From JAVBSN01 sp031556525 (GTDB taxonomy: Bacteria; Bacillota; Clostridia; Lachnospirales; Lachnospiraceae): DNA of 64,000 nucleotides. Location of the stretch: contig JAVBSS010000031.1 of NCBI GenBank assembly GCA_031556525.1, positions 21,579-85,578 of the forward strand, written 5' to 3'. The notes below the pieces were generated by a model. It did no database searches. It saw only the letters and a list, made by a program, of their open reading frames with translations, and was not told where the DNA came from. A program made the position numbers and the translations under genes. Shown here in pieces: positions 1 to 8,700 of the stretch. Position 1 is the stretch's first letter. Each line of letters begins with the position of its first letter.

Positions 1-1
1 G

Positions 2-808
2 TCTAAATATATTTTATACGATAATTTTTATTTATGTAAAGCAACTTTATCGAAAACAACATACACATATGATGGTAAAGAAAAGAAACCAGCTGTAACA
101 GTAAAAGATGGTACTAAGACATTGAAAAATGGAACAGACTATACAGTAAACTATCCTACCAATAATTCAATGGGAAAAGCAACAGTTACTATTACAGGTA
201 AAGGCAATTATATAGGAACGATTAAAAAGACAATTACAATTAGTAAAGCAGATTATTATAACATTAATACACATGGTGGTGAATGGAAGAATAACACATA
301 CTACTACTTAGGTGGAGTGATGATGACAAATATATTTTTTAGTGATGGAAAGTATACATATTATCTTCAAGCAGATGGAACACCTATGAAAAACAGATTA
401 ACTTATCATCCAGATGGAATACATTTAATATATTTTGATGATAAAGGACATGAGTTGTTCGATAAGTTCCAATATTGTGCTGACGTAGGATATACATGTT
501 ATTTCGATACCTTTGGGTACTTATATAAGGATGTAATAACATTTAGTAATGGAAAACCATATTATCTAGATGGGACAGGAAGAATGAAACAAAATGAATG
601 CTTTAAGTTTGATAATGGCGTGGATATAGGATATGCACAGGCAGATGGAAGTTTAATAAATACAGGATTTGGATATGACTCTTGGGGAAGAGTCGTGTTT
701 TATCACTGGAATGGAATGATAGGTAGAGGACTAATAACAGACGGAACTTGGTATTATGATATGGATGTAACAGACGGACATTTAATCGGGCAGTTTGCGG
801 CTAATTAA
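2..808 (+). CDS. BspA-like secreted surface protein, C-terminal part (cut by window start)
   Basis: The frame is open from base 2 without a start, so this is the 3' end of a gene that begins outside the window; a TTG at 122 is internal. The visible 268 residues begin with the segment TYTYDGKEKKPAVTVKDGT, a beta-sandwich module that follows the leucine-rich repeats in the paralogues at 15.2-21.6 kb. The rest is the shared C-terminal domain with aromatic, Gly-rich repeats (YYLDGTGRMKQ, GFGYDSWGR, GLITDGTWYY) that resemble choline/cell-wall-binding repeats. By family this is a surface-attached protein; the ligand is unknown. It is very close to the C-terminus of the protein ending at 21635, including the final residues IGQFAAN. 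The N-terminal half, with signal peptide and repeats, cannot be seen. Confidence 0.85.
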   Translation, partial: SKYILYDNFYLCKATLSKTTYTYDGKEKKPAVTVKDGTKTLKNGTDYTVNYPTNNSMGKATVTITGKGNYIGTIKKTITISKADYYNINTHGGEWKNNTYYYLGGVMMTNIFFSDGKYTYYLQADGTPMKNRLTYHPDGIHLIYFDDKGHELFDKFQYCADVGYTCYFDTFGYLYKDVITFSNGKPYYLDGTGRMKQNECFKFDNGVDIGYAQADGSLINTGFGYDSWGRVVFYHWNGMIGRGLITDGTWYYDMDVTDGHLIGQFAAN

Positions 809-856
809 GTATAGTGAAAACATAGAAATTGATTAATATTTATTGCTTAGTGTTTA

Positions 857-865
857 TGGTATACT
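857..865 (+). promoter_or_regulatory. Extended -10 promoter for the LytTR two-component operon
   Basis: TGGTATACT (TG at 857-858, -10 hexamer TATACT at 860-865) lies 25 bases before the GTG start at 891. No good -35 hexamer is present, as expected for an extended -10 promoter. A similar TGGTATCAT occurs at 3876-3884 before the VOC gene. Confidence 0.5.
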
Positions 866-890
866 ATAAAAAAGGCGAGGAGGTATAACT

Positions 891-1598
891 GTGAAGATAG
901 CTGTTTGTGAAGATAATGCTGAGCAACAAGAACATATAGTAAAGTCAATCAATAAGGTACTGCATGACTTAGATACCTCTGTGAAGGGTTATTCTTTAGG
1001 TCAGAACCTTATTGTAGATTATATAGAAAATAATATACGATTTGATGTAATATTTATGGACATTGTATTACCAGATACGGATGGAATTACTATTGCAAAG
1101 CAACTGAAAGAAATAGATGATACAGTAATTATAATATTTCTTACAGGATATATGAGGTATGCACTTAAAGGATATGAAGCAAAAGCCTTTAGATATTTAT
1201 TAAAACCTGTTACAGGAGAGCAATTACAAAATGTTATTTATGAAATAAAAAGTGAATTAGGTAGAAAACGTTCTATTGCTATTCGAGATAATAATTTGGA
1301 AATTATTTTGCCGATTCGTGAAATAATGTATATGAAATCTGATGATAAAAATACAATTATTTGCACTAACAATAGGAATTATGTAAATCGCAAAAGTTTG
1401 CAAGAGTATGAAGAGGAATTAAATGAAGCAGGATTTTTTCGTATTCATAGAAAATATTTAATAAATATGTATTTTGTGAAATCCATAAAAAGTGGATTGG
1501 TTATACTAGAAGGTAATTGTAGACTGACTATTAGTAGACGTAAAGAAAAGGAATTTAGAAATAGCTTCTATAAAAATTTAGAAGAAGGGAAATTTTAA
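891..1598 (+). CDS. LytTR-family response regulator (AgrA/ComE-like)
   Basis: This 235-aa protein has a receiver domain (about residues 1-120) with the acidic pair E7-D8, phospho-acceptor D57 in IFMDIVLPDTDG, and conserved K105 in LLKPV. A LytTR DNA-binding domain follows (about 130-232; IMYMKSDDKNTII, FFRIHRKYLIN). LytTR regulators bind paired direct repeats upstream of targets that are often peptide-signalling or surface genes. The GTG start is chosen because GGCGAGGAGG stands at the right distance; the next gene starts on the base after this stop, so the two are translated together. No agrB or agrD is in the window, so the signal is unknown. Confidence 0.9.
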   Translation: MKIAVCEDNAEQQEHIVKSINKVLHDLDTSVKGYSLGQNLIVDYIENNIRFDVIFMDIVLPDTDGITIAKQLKEIDDTVIIIFLTGYMRYALKGYEAKAFRYLLKPVTGEQLQNVIYEIKSELGRKRSIAIRDNNLEIILPIREIMYMKSDDKNTIICTNNRNYVNRKSLQEYEEELNEAGFFRIHRKYLINMYFVKSIKSGLVILEGNCRLTISRRKEKEFRNSFYKNLEEGKF

Positions 1599-2897
1599 AT
1601 GGTAGAAGACTTAATTATCATACTTATGAATACTGCATCTGTGCTAAATATTATATTAATATTAAAGTGTGGATTTGGTGCAAGATTAAATATAAGTACA
1701 AAACATATAGGAATTATAGCAGGTATTCATATACTATTTAATTGTATTGCTATATCTTTTTTTAGTAATGAAATGCAAACTTTAAGTACATTTTTATTTA
1801 TCGTAATATGTATATTGGTAACATCTAAAGCTTCTCGTATAAAATTATGTCTGCTAAGTATCCCAGCAGTCTTAGTATATATACAATGCTTCCAATTGTT
1901 TGATATGTTAGAAAAACTAATAACAGATAATCCTAAAATGATACAAACAGCAGATGGACCGATTTCTATTAATAGTGTTTTTGTTGATATTATTCTTTTT
2001 ATATTGTTGTTTTATATATCTTATCAATGGGACAAGAAAGGGATAGTATTTTCTATAACTGTAGGAGAGGGAATTTTTATAACAATATTTTGTATATTAT
2101 CGCCAACATATATACCAATACTGAATTTTCTATCTGAGCAAAATAGTAAAGAAATGTCTAGTGAAGTATGGCCGTTATGTTGGGTGATTTTTGTATTGGT
2201 TTTAAATACAGCAATACTATTAGGAATTGCTAATCGTAAGAGAAGTGCTATTTACAAAGAATCAGCATTAGTTTATCAGAAATATTTTGAACTAGAGTAT
2301 GAGTATCTATGTGAATATCGAAAAAAGCAAGAAGAGATAAATAAATTAAGACATGATTGGAATAATCATATTAGCCTTGTTAGTGTTATGTGGGAGCAAA
2401 AGGAATATGAGAAGGCAGCTAAGTATATAGCTTCCCTACCATTACAACAGGAATCGGAAATGTTTGATATATTAACAGGCAATGAAGTAGCAGATATTAT
2501 TTTAAATGTAAAAAAAGCAGAAGCATTAAAAGAAAATATTGAATTTAGTTTTCAAGGAAATATGGACAAACTATATTTTATAGAACCAATTCATATGTGT
2601 ATTATTTTATCTAATGCTTTAGATAATGGAATCGAAGCTTGTAAAAAGGTAGAACAAGATTCTTTTATAAGGGTAAGTGTAACTCAAAATAAAAATATGA
2701 TTATGCTTCAAATAATTAATTCGACGGCAGGAAAAGTAGATATAAGAGAAAATAAATTGCATACAACAAAAGAAAATCCACAGCTACACGGATTTGGATT
2801 TAATAATATTATTGAAGTAGTGAATAATTATAAGGGAAGATACATGATAGAGGCAGATGATAAAACATTTTATCTAAAGATTATATTTGAAGTATGA
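1599..2897 (+). CDS. GHKL-type sensor histidine kinase (AgrC-like, HPK10 class)
   Basis: The 432-aa protein has about six hydrophobic membrane segments in residues 1-210, a short coiled linker, then the dimerisation/phospho-acceptor motif KLRHDWNNHI with H252. A GHKL ATPase domain follows: N-box ILSNALDNGIEAC and a late glycine-rich GFGFNNI. This is the architecture of quorum peptide sensors such as AgrC. It starts directly after the LytTR regulator stop and very probably phosphorylates it. The next gene begins 23 bases after this stop, so all three genes likely form one operon. The ligand is not predictable from the sequence. Confidence 0.88.
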   Translation: MVEDLIIILMNTASVLNIILILKCGFGARLNISTKHIGIIAGIHILFNCIAISFFSNEMQTLSTFLFIVICILVTSKASRIKLCLLSIPAVLVYIQCFQLFDMLEKLITDNPKMIQTADGPISINSVFVDIILFILLFYISYQWDKKGIVFSITVGEGIFITIFCILSPTYIPILNFLSEQNSKEMSSEVWPLCWVIFVLVLNTAILLGIANRKRSAIYKESALVYQKYFELEYEYLCEYRKKQEEINKLRHDWNNHISLVSVMWEQKEYEKAAKYIASLPLQQESEMFDILTGNEVADIILNVKKAEALKENIEFSFQGNMDKLYFIEPIHMCIILSNALDNGIEACKKVEQDSFIRVSVTQNKNMIMLQIINSTAGKVDIRENKLHTTKENPQLHGFGFNNIIEVVNNYKGRYMIEADDKTFYLKIIFEV

Positions 2898-2920
2898 TTA
2901 TAAGGAAAGGGAAAGATTTT

Positions 2921-3835
2921 ATGAATTACGATGATTTAAAACCATTATACGATGTATATTACAGACGTAGCATAGAACGTATTAATGATGCAATAATAGA
3001 GAAGAAGAGAAAAAATAAAATAATTATATGGACTTTATTGGGAGGTTGCCTAGTATGTCAGGTTGGTATATGTATGATAACAAGAGATATATTAGCCATT
3101 ATAACTGTAGGGGTCATGGTACTTGTTGGATTCTTGTTTCCTATAGCAGTCATATCAGGTTCTATGAAGTATAAAGTAGTTGATATTCATTGCAAGATAA
3201 TGTGTGAGGAGCTATTAGGTAATATATTTAGGCAATATAATATTAAGGTGAATTCAAAAAGAGAACCTTACAGTGAATTGAAAAAAGGCTATGGTGAAGC
3301 AGATGATATGCTGTTTGCTAGAAACTATTCATTAAGTGGAGGATATAGACAGCATTATTTTAAGTATATAATATCTGAAGGGCAAAAATCTTATCGCAGC
3401 AACCATTATGAATATGACGAATATCTTAGCAGCAGTAGTGATCATGTATTCTTATATTCATATATAAAGATTGATAAATTGGATAGAGGTATAAGAAGTA
3501 AATGTACTTATATTACAAAGGATTCTAATTCAAGTAATATTATTTTGAAAAAGTTAAATGATTTTATAGGTAGTCTAGAAATAGTAAAGTTTAAAGATAT
3601 GTACGGCAATTTTTTTACTGATAAAGAAATGGAACAGCTAGAAAATATCTGTAAAAATATGAGTAACACATGTGATATTACTATAAGAAATGGTGTTATG
3701 GCTGTTTTCGTATATAGGGGAGAAGAAATGATGTTTCACAAGGGCACGGAAGAAGAATGTCTTAGAAACTTAGTAGAGTATATATCTAATATAAATAAAA
3801 TATTTGATGTTGTATTGAACAAACTAGAGCAGTGA
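2921..3835 (+). CDS. Membrane protein of unknown function, possibly DUF3137-like
   Basis: The ATG at 2921 is preferred because AAGGAAAGGG at 2902-2911 precedes it; an earlier in-frame ATG at 2894 overlaps the kinase stop and has no good ribosome binding site. The 304-aa product has a charged N-terminus (KKRKN), two adjacent membrane segments (about residues 36-77: IIIWTLLGGCLVCQVGICMI and a second one), then a roughly 220-aa soluble part. The layout and the motif YGEADDML resemble DUF3137 proteins, but I am not certain. It is the last gene of the LytTR operon, and the stop codon lies inside the terminator stem. It may be an accessory or target protein of the two-component pair. Confidence 0.6.
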   Translation: MNYDDLKPLYDVYYRRSIERINDAIIEKKRKNKIIIWTLLGGCLVCQVGICMITRDILAIITVGVMVLVGFLFPIAVISGSMKYKVVDIHCKIMCEELLGNIFRQYNIKVNSKREPYSELKKGYGEADDMLFARNYSLSGGYRQHYFKYIISEGQKSYRSNHYEYDEYLSSSSDHVFLYSYIKIDKLDRGIRSKCTYITKDSNSSNIILKKLNDFIGSLEIVKFKDMYGNFFTDKEMEQLENICKNMSNTCDITIRNGVMAVFVYRGEEMMFHKGTEEECLRNLVEYISNINKIFDVVLNKLEQ

Positions 3836-3861
3836 ATCTATTAAAGATTTACTGCTTTTTT
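3828..3861 (+). terminator. Rho-independent terminator of the LytTR operon
   Basis: Arms AGCAGTGAATCT (3828-3839) and AGATTTACTGCT (3845-3856) pair over 12 bp with one G-T pair, loop ATTAA, followed by TTTTT. The stop codon of the upstream gene (3833-3835) is inside the 5' arm. Confidence 0.85.
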
Positions 3862-3913
3862 AAATTATATTCTTATGGTATCATAGATACAATAATTGTT
3901 AGGAGAATAGACT

Positions 3914-4300
3914 ATGAATATTTCAATAACACATATAGCAATATACGCAAAAGATATAGAGGCAATGAGGGATTTCTATATTAAATATTTTGAAGCTAAG
4001 AGTAATGAAAAGTATGTAAATGCCAAAGGATTTTCAAGTTACTTTTTAACATTTGACTCAGGTGCAAGATTAGAGATAATGGCTCATGAAGAATTAGAGA
4101 ATAGACAGGTTATGAATATAGTAAATGGAATTCATCATATAGCATTTTCTGTAGGAAGTAGAGAAGAAGTAATAACCCTAACAGAAAGAATAGCAAGTGA
4201 TGGATATGAAGTCTACAGTCAACCAAGGCAAACAGGAGATGGATACTTTGAAAGCTGTATAGCTGATACAGAAGGAAACAGAATAGAAATAACCGAATAA
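3914..4300 (+). CDS. VOC-superfamily (glyoxalase/dioxygenase fold) protein
   Basis: This 128-aa protein has the paired beta-alpha-beta-beta-beta layout of the VOC superfamily: it opens with ITHIAIYAKDIEAMRDFYIKYF and has a second half starting at GIHHIAFSVGSREEV, ending in DTEGNRIEI. The metal-binding-type His and Glu residues (H7, E54-like, H76 region, E126-like) are where family members carry them, but the substrate cannot be named; related proteins include lactoylglutathione lyase-like and fosfomycin-resistance-like enzymes. The ribosome binding site is AGGAGA, and an extended -10 motif TGGTATCAT lies at 3876-3884. It is probably a single-gene unit after the terminator at 3828-3861. Confidence 0.85.
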   Translation: MNISITHIAIYAKDIEAMRDFYIKYFEAKSNEKYVNAKGFSSYFLTFDSGARLEIMAHEELENRQVMNIVNGIHHIAFSVGSREEVITLTERIASDGYEVYSQPRQTGDGYFESCIADTEGNRIEITE

Positions 4301-4342
4301 TATAACATATAAGATTAATTAAATATTAATGGAGGTAGTGTT

Positions 4343-4705
4343 ATGGAATTAAGTGAAGTAATGAAGCAGAATACCTTTGCAGTAGTTGGTAATACTATAG
4401 ATGATACAAAATATGCATATATAATAAAGAATCAGCTTATTGAAAAAGGATATACAGCATATGGAGTAGGCAAAGAATATTCTTCCATAAATGATATTGA
4501 AGACGATATAGATATTATTGATCTATGTGTTAATCCTATAAAAGGTATAGAGTATATAAAGGATTGCAAGAAGAAGTTTAAATGTATTGTTATACAACCA
4601 GGAGCTGAGAGTGTGGATCTAATATCATATTTAAAAGAAAATAATATGCCATATATAGAGGCATGTGTCTTATTAGGGATGAAATTATACAAAAGGGAAT
4701 TATAG
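4343..4705 (+). CDS. CoA-binding domain protein
   Basis: This 120-aa protein matches the small stand-alone CoA-binding family (CoA_binding_2, Rossmann fold): N-terminal FAVVGNTIDDTKYAY with the dinucleotide-type turn, DIIDLCVNPIKG in the middle, and a C-terminal CIVIQPGAESVDLISYL followed by IEACVLLGMK. Members bind coenzyme A in the cytosol, but most have no assigned reaction. It starts 42 bases after the VOC gene with AATGGAGGTAG as ribosome binding site and could be co-transcribed with it. The length is normal for the family. Confidence 0.82.
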   Translation: MELSEVMKQNTFAVVGNTIDDTKYAYIIKNQLIEKGYTAYGVGKEYSSINDIEDDIDIIDLCVNPIKGIEYIKDCKKKFKCIVIQPGAESVDLISYLKENNMPYIEACVLLGMKLYKREL

Positions 4706-4798
4706 CTTCCCAAATTTTATATAGATTTTATATTGATATTACATTAATCTAGCAATACTGTGCTAACATATATACAAAATATTTATTAGGAGAAATGT

Positions 4799-5128
4799 AT
4801 GAAGTCAACAGGTGGGGTTAGAAAAAAATGGATGATAGAAATATTAGTTACAATTATCGGGTGTATAATTATATTTGCTGTAATACACATGGCAATTAAT
4901 AAAGATAAATTTGATGAAACAAGGACGGAGACAAGAGCAGTTATTACGGGGATAAAAACATTCGATACTGATGATGAGACAGAGCATGAAGTATATATAG
5001 ATTATTATGTGGGTGAAGAGAAATACGAGAATGTTCAATTAGAGTATTGGAAAAAAGCATATCACATAGGTAAAGAGATAACAGTATATTATAAGACAGA
5101 TTATCCTTATGATGTTGTAACAAAATGA
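4799..5128 (+). CDS. DUF3592-like single-pass membrane protein
   Basis: The 109-aa product has a short basic N-terminus (KSTGGVRKKW), one membrane helix (about residues 13-31, IEILVTIIGCIIIFAVIHMA), then a soluble beta-rich domain: AVITGIKTFDTDDETEHEVYI ending in GKEITVYYKTDYPYD. The pattern 'V-x-Y-x-V-x-G ... G-x-x-V-x-V-Y-Y' is typical of DUF3592. The domain probably faces outward, because positive residues precede the helix. Function is unknown. The start follows TTAGGAGAAA at good distance. A strong terminator follows at 5159-5194. Confidence 0.65.
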   Translation: MKSTGGVRKKWMIEILVTIIGCIIIFAVIHMAINKDKFDETRTETRAVITGIKTFDTDDETEHEVYIDYYVGEEKYENVQLEYWKKAYHIGKEITVYYKTDYPYDVVTK

Positions 5129-5158
5129 AACCTTTTTCCTTTGTGAATGGTATATATT

Positions 5159-5194
5159 ATGTCATTAGTGCAATTAGCATTAGTGACATTTTTA
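5159..5194 (+). terminator. Rho-independent terminator after the DUF3592-like gene
   Basis: Arms ATGTCATTAGTGC (5159-5171) and GCATTAGTGACAT (5177-5189) pair over 13 bp with two G-T pairs, loop AATTA, followed by TTTTTATT. Confidence 0.85.
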
Positions 5195-5321
5195 TTGCTT
5201 AGAATGTAAAATGGATATCTATTATACATAGAAGTGTGATAAAATATCATTAGAAAAATATCTTGATAATAAGTTTAAGCCACATATAAGGGGAGGGGTA
5301 ATTACGAAAGTTTTAATTAGT

Positions 5322-5723
5322 ATGAAGAGCGTTGCAAAGAAGAAAAACACAGTTGCAAAGGTAGAATATGAATATTCTACTAATCCTGAAAATATGAGAG
5401 AATTTATTAGTGAAACAGTGAAAATCTGCGTAAAGGATTATAACAAAAGACAGGAAAATGGAGAACTAATTACTATACTATCTAGGGAAGAGATAGAAGA
5501 TAAGTCAGCATTGGGGAAAATATCTTTTGGAACTATCTATAGTGAGAAAAAGGGCAAGGAAGATAAAGCTATAGCCAATGCTTTGCAATGCTTTGAAGAT
5601 GGAATTGTAGCAATATTTATAGATGGTGATAGAAAAGAAAATCTTGATGATAAGATTGAACTTATAGAAGGTAGCGAAATAACATTTGTTAGGCTTACAA
5701 TGCTTAGCGGAAGATTATGGTAG
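5322..5723 (+). CDS. Small protein of unknown function encoded before the DUF4132 gene
   Basis: I do not recognise this 133-aa protein. It is predicted soluble, with a Lys-rich N-terminus (KSVAKKKNTVAKVEYEYS), a helical segment (NMREFISETVKICVKDYNKR), the stretch IATALQ-like AIANALQCFEDGIVAIFIDG, and a hydrophobic C-terminus (EITFVRLTMLSGRLW). The clear ribosome binding site GGGGAGGGG (5290-5298) is 24 bases before the ATG, so translation might instead begin at a non-standard codon near 5301-5304 (ATT ACG in frame); the ATG is the first standard start. It ends 12 bases before the DUF4132 gene, so the two are almost certainly one operon and may act together. Confidence 0.7.
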   Translation: MKSVAKKKNTVAKVEYEYSTNPENMREFISETVKICVKDYNKRQENGELITILSREEIEDKSALGKISFGTIYSEKKGKEDKAIANALQCFEDGIVAIFIDGDRKENLDDKIELIEGSEITFVRLTMLSGRLW

Positions 5724-5735
5724 GAGGATTGTAGC

Positions 5736-8700
5736 ATGGGGTATGATTATAGTTCAAGAACACAATTAGCAAGTAAGTATTTAGATGGTGTGAAGAAGAA
5801 AATTTCATTTATGATTAATTTTATATCAGAGAATGAACGTAAAGTAGTAGATGAATTAATTAAATATTCTTATAACACATATAATTGTCATTTTATTAAT
5901 AAAGTGGTTGCAGATTATAGCGAACAAGTTCCAAGTGAATATATAAAGGCTAATTATAAGAATGTTGTAAAATTAATGGTTCCTAAGGAATGTCAAAAGG
6001 ACTTTTATTATATTATAGATAAGTACAATAAGTTTCAATATAGTGAAGGCTATGATAGAAGAAGTGTTAGAACCATTGATTATAAGCCTTCTATTAGAAA
6101 AGTTTTTGCCCTTATGGATTCTTATAAATGGTTTGGAATATTTAATTGTTCTATATCAGATTATATGTTGAATAATCTAAGCCCAGAAATGCTAGATTAT
6201 AAACAAAATAGAAGTGATATGAGAAGTTTTGATGATATACTTGCAGCTAGAATAGATGTAGGAGATACAGCAGTTAAGCAAAGTATAATAGATATTATTC
6301 AAAGTGAAAATAATACAGGGGTAGTGACAACTGATATTATTAGAGCAATTGTAAAAAGTTCGGATACAGAGTTACATAAACTTTTATGCGATTTTATGTT
6401 GGCAGCAAAATTACAAGAAGGAGTAAGACAAGCTGTATGTGAAAATGCAGATTGTGGAACAATAGAAGCATTTATACTTATACTTAATACTATATATGAT
6501 AACGACCTTATAAGATTTGCGTCAGTTAAGAGGGCTATTGCAACATGGACAGGAATATGTAGTCATGACCATTTAGATAGAATATCTAATAAGATATTAG
6601 AAGATATGATAATTACAATTAGTGATAAGAAGAAGGCGTATGAGTACATTGGAACTAATGATAGTATCCACATTATGATTGGTTTGTGGGCGTTAGGTTG
6701 TTATGAGATAAAAGATTCTATTGAAGCTATGAAAGCATGTGTAGATAATGGAACTAGAAATCAATTACTTACTATGTCATATTTTAATCGTTCAGTAGAT
6801 GATTATAAATACTGCAACGAAACATCTTTGAGGATTATAGAAAAATATTCAGATGACTTAGAAATAGTAGCAGCATTTATGCCAACTTATTTGAGCAACA
6901 CTGATACATATGCAAGAAGAACATATGATGATAAAACTAAGGAATATCAGACAATTTCAGTTACCCATTTATATGAGAGTAATGAACAAGCATATAAGCA
7001 TTATGAGATAATGAAAAATATATTAGAAAATATACCGAAGAAGAGCATAGAATATTCACCATGTATATTTCCGTGGTATTCAGTTAAGTTGGAGAAATCT
7101 AATTTGATTGTTAGAATGGCAGTTACAGCATATGCATTGGGCGACAATGATTTAATAGATTATGTATGCACTAAGATTCCTAATATAGATGGCGGATATT
7201 ATTATAACAGAGGTGTTTATGTAAGAATGTTGTTGCATAATCCTGCAACTGATATTCAACGAAAAGCATTATTAGGATATGTTGGAGATAAAGAAAGTTG
7301 TACTAGAGAAGCAGCATATGACATAGTGGATTCTATGAATCTAATTGAAGAAGATTATAGCATCTTAGAGGCTTTGTTAAAATATAAAAGCACGGATATA
7401 AGGCAGAATGCACTGAATATCCTTAAGAAACTTAGAAGTGAACAATTATTTAATTGTGTAGATAGATTAATATCTGGAAACAAAGAGGAGATTAGGTTAG
7501 GAGGACTTGACCTTATAGCCTATGCAAAAAGTAATAAGGAGATAGATGCATCACAGTTAATAACATTAACCAGTAAAATATCAACGCCTACAGAGTCAGA
7601 ACAAATACTTATAGAAGAGATTAGTGGTAAAGGAAAAGCCGGTGAAGTATTAAGTGAGAGAGGCTTTGGGCTCTATAATCCTGATGTGAAAATACCAACA
7701 AATATCCACAAACCAGATATTTCAGTAGTTAATAATTATTTTAATATATCTAAGAAAGAGTTAGATAAGATATTTGATAAGCTTACAGCTTTTATAGATA
7801 AACATAGCGGGCTTGAATATACTGATCATTGGGGAGATGAGAGGCTATTAGGAAATGCATTAAATGTTATCAAGGGTAAATCATATAGTGCTCCGTACCA
7901 TGAAAGTCATCCATTTCCAGAATTATGGAAAGAATTCTATGAAACAGAAATAAAAGATGAACGTATACTTATGAATATGTATATTGCAATTCAAGATGGG
8001 TTAAGTAGTGATGGTATAGAGGATTATATTACATATCTGACTTATGAAAAAAAAATATTCGGTGAAGTTGCTTCGGATTATAGTGTATCTAATAACAAAT
8101 ATGTTGGAAGATATGCAAGAAATAGTATTATAGGAGTAGTGATAAACATTCTTATTAGTATGTATGATGTTAAACTTCCTTATGAGGTATGTACTAATCT
8201 AATGTGGTACATTACTGAAAACATGCCTAAGGAAGCATTATGGTATAAGAAAATACTTGATTATAGATATAGGTCATGGTTTGAGACCAAAGAAACAGCA
8301 TTTACTAAAAGTAATAAATTTAGTCTGATTAGTAATGAATTAACTAAATGGAAAACAGATGAAGAATTTATTGAAAGATTTAATGTGTTGTATAGAGTAG
8401 ATGAAGTATTTAAATTTAATGAAAAGAAAGAATACCATGGTAGTGAAGCTAGTACATATGAAAAACTTATTAGTGATTGCGAAAATACTATAAGCTACCA
8501 TAGAGATAGCGATACCCTTCTTAGTGTCTATTATTATATTAAGGCTTATGAGCTAAATGTAATATCAGAAGATATGGTGTACAAGGCCATATTTGAAGAT
8601 ATAGGATTATGTGCCGCTATTAAGGGATTAAGTATATTTAATGAAGAAAAGATAGGAGCATATCAGCTTAATACATTGAATAAATTTACTAATGGAGATG

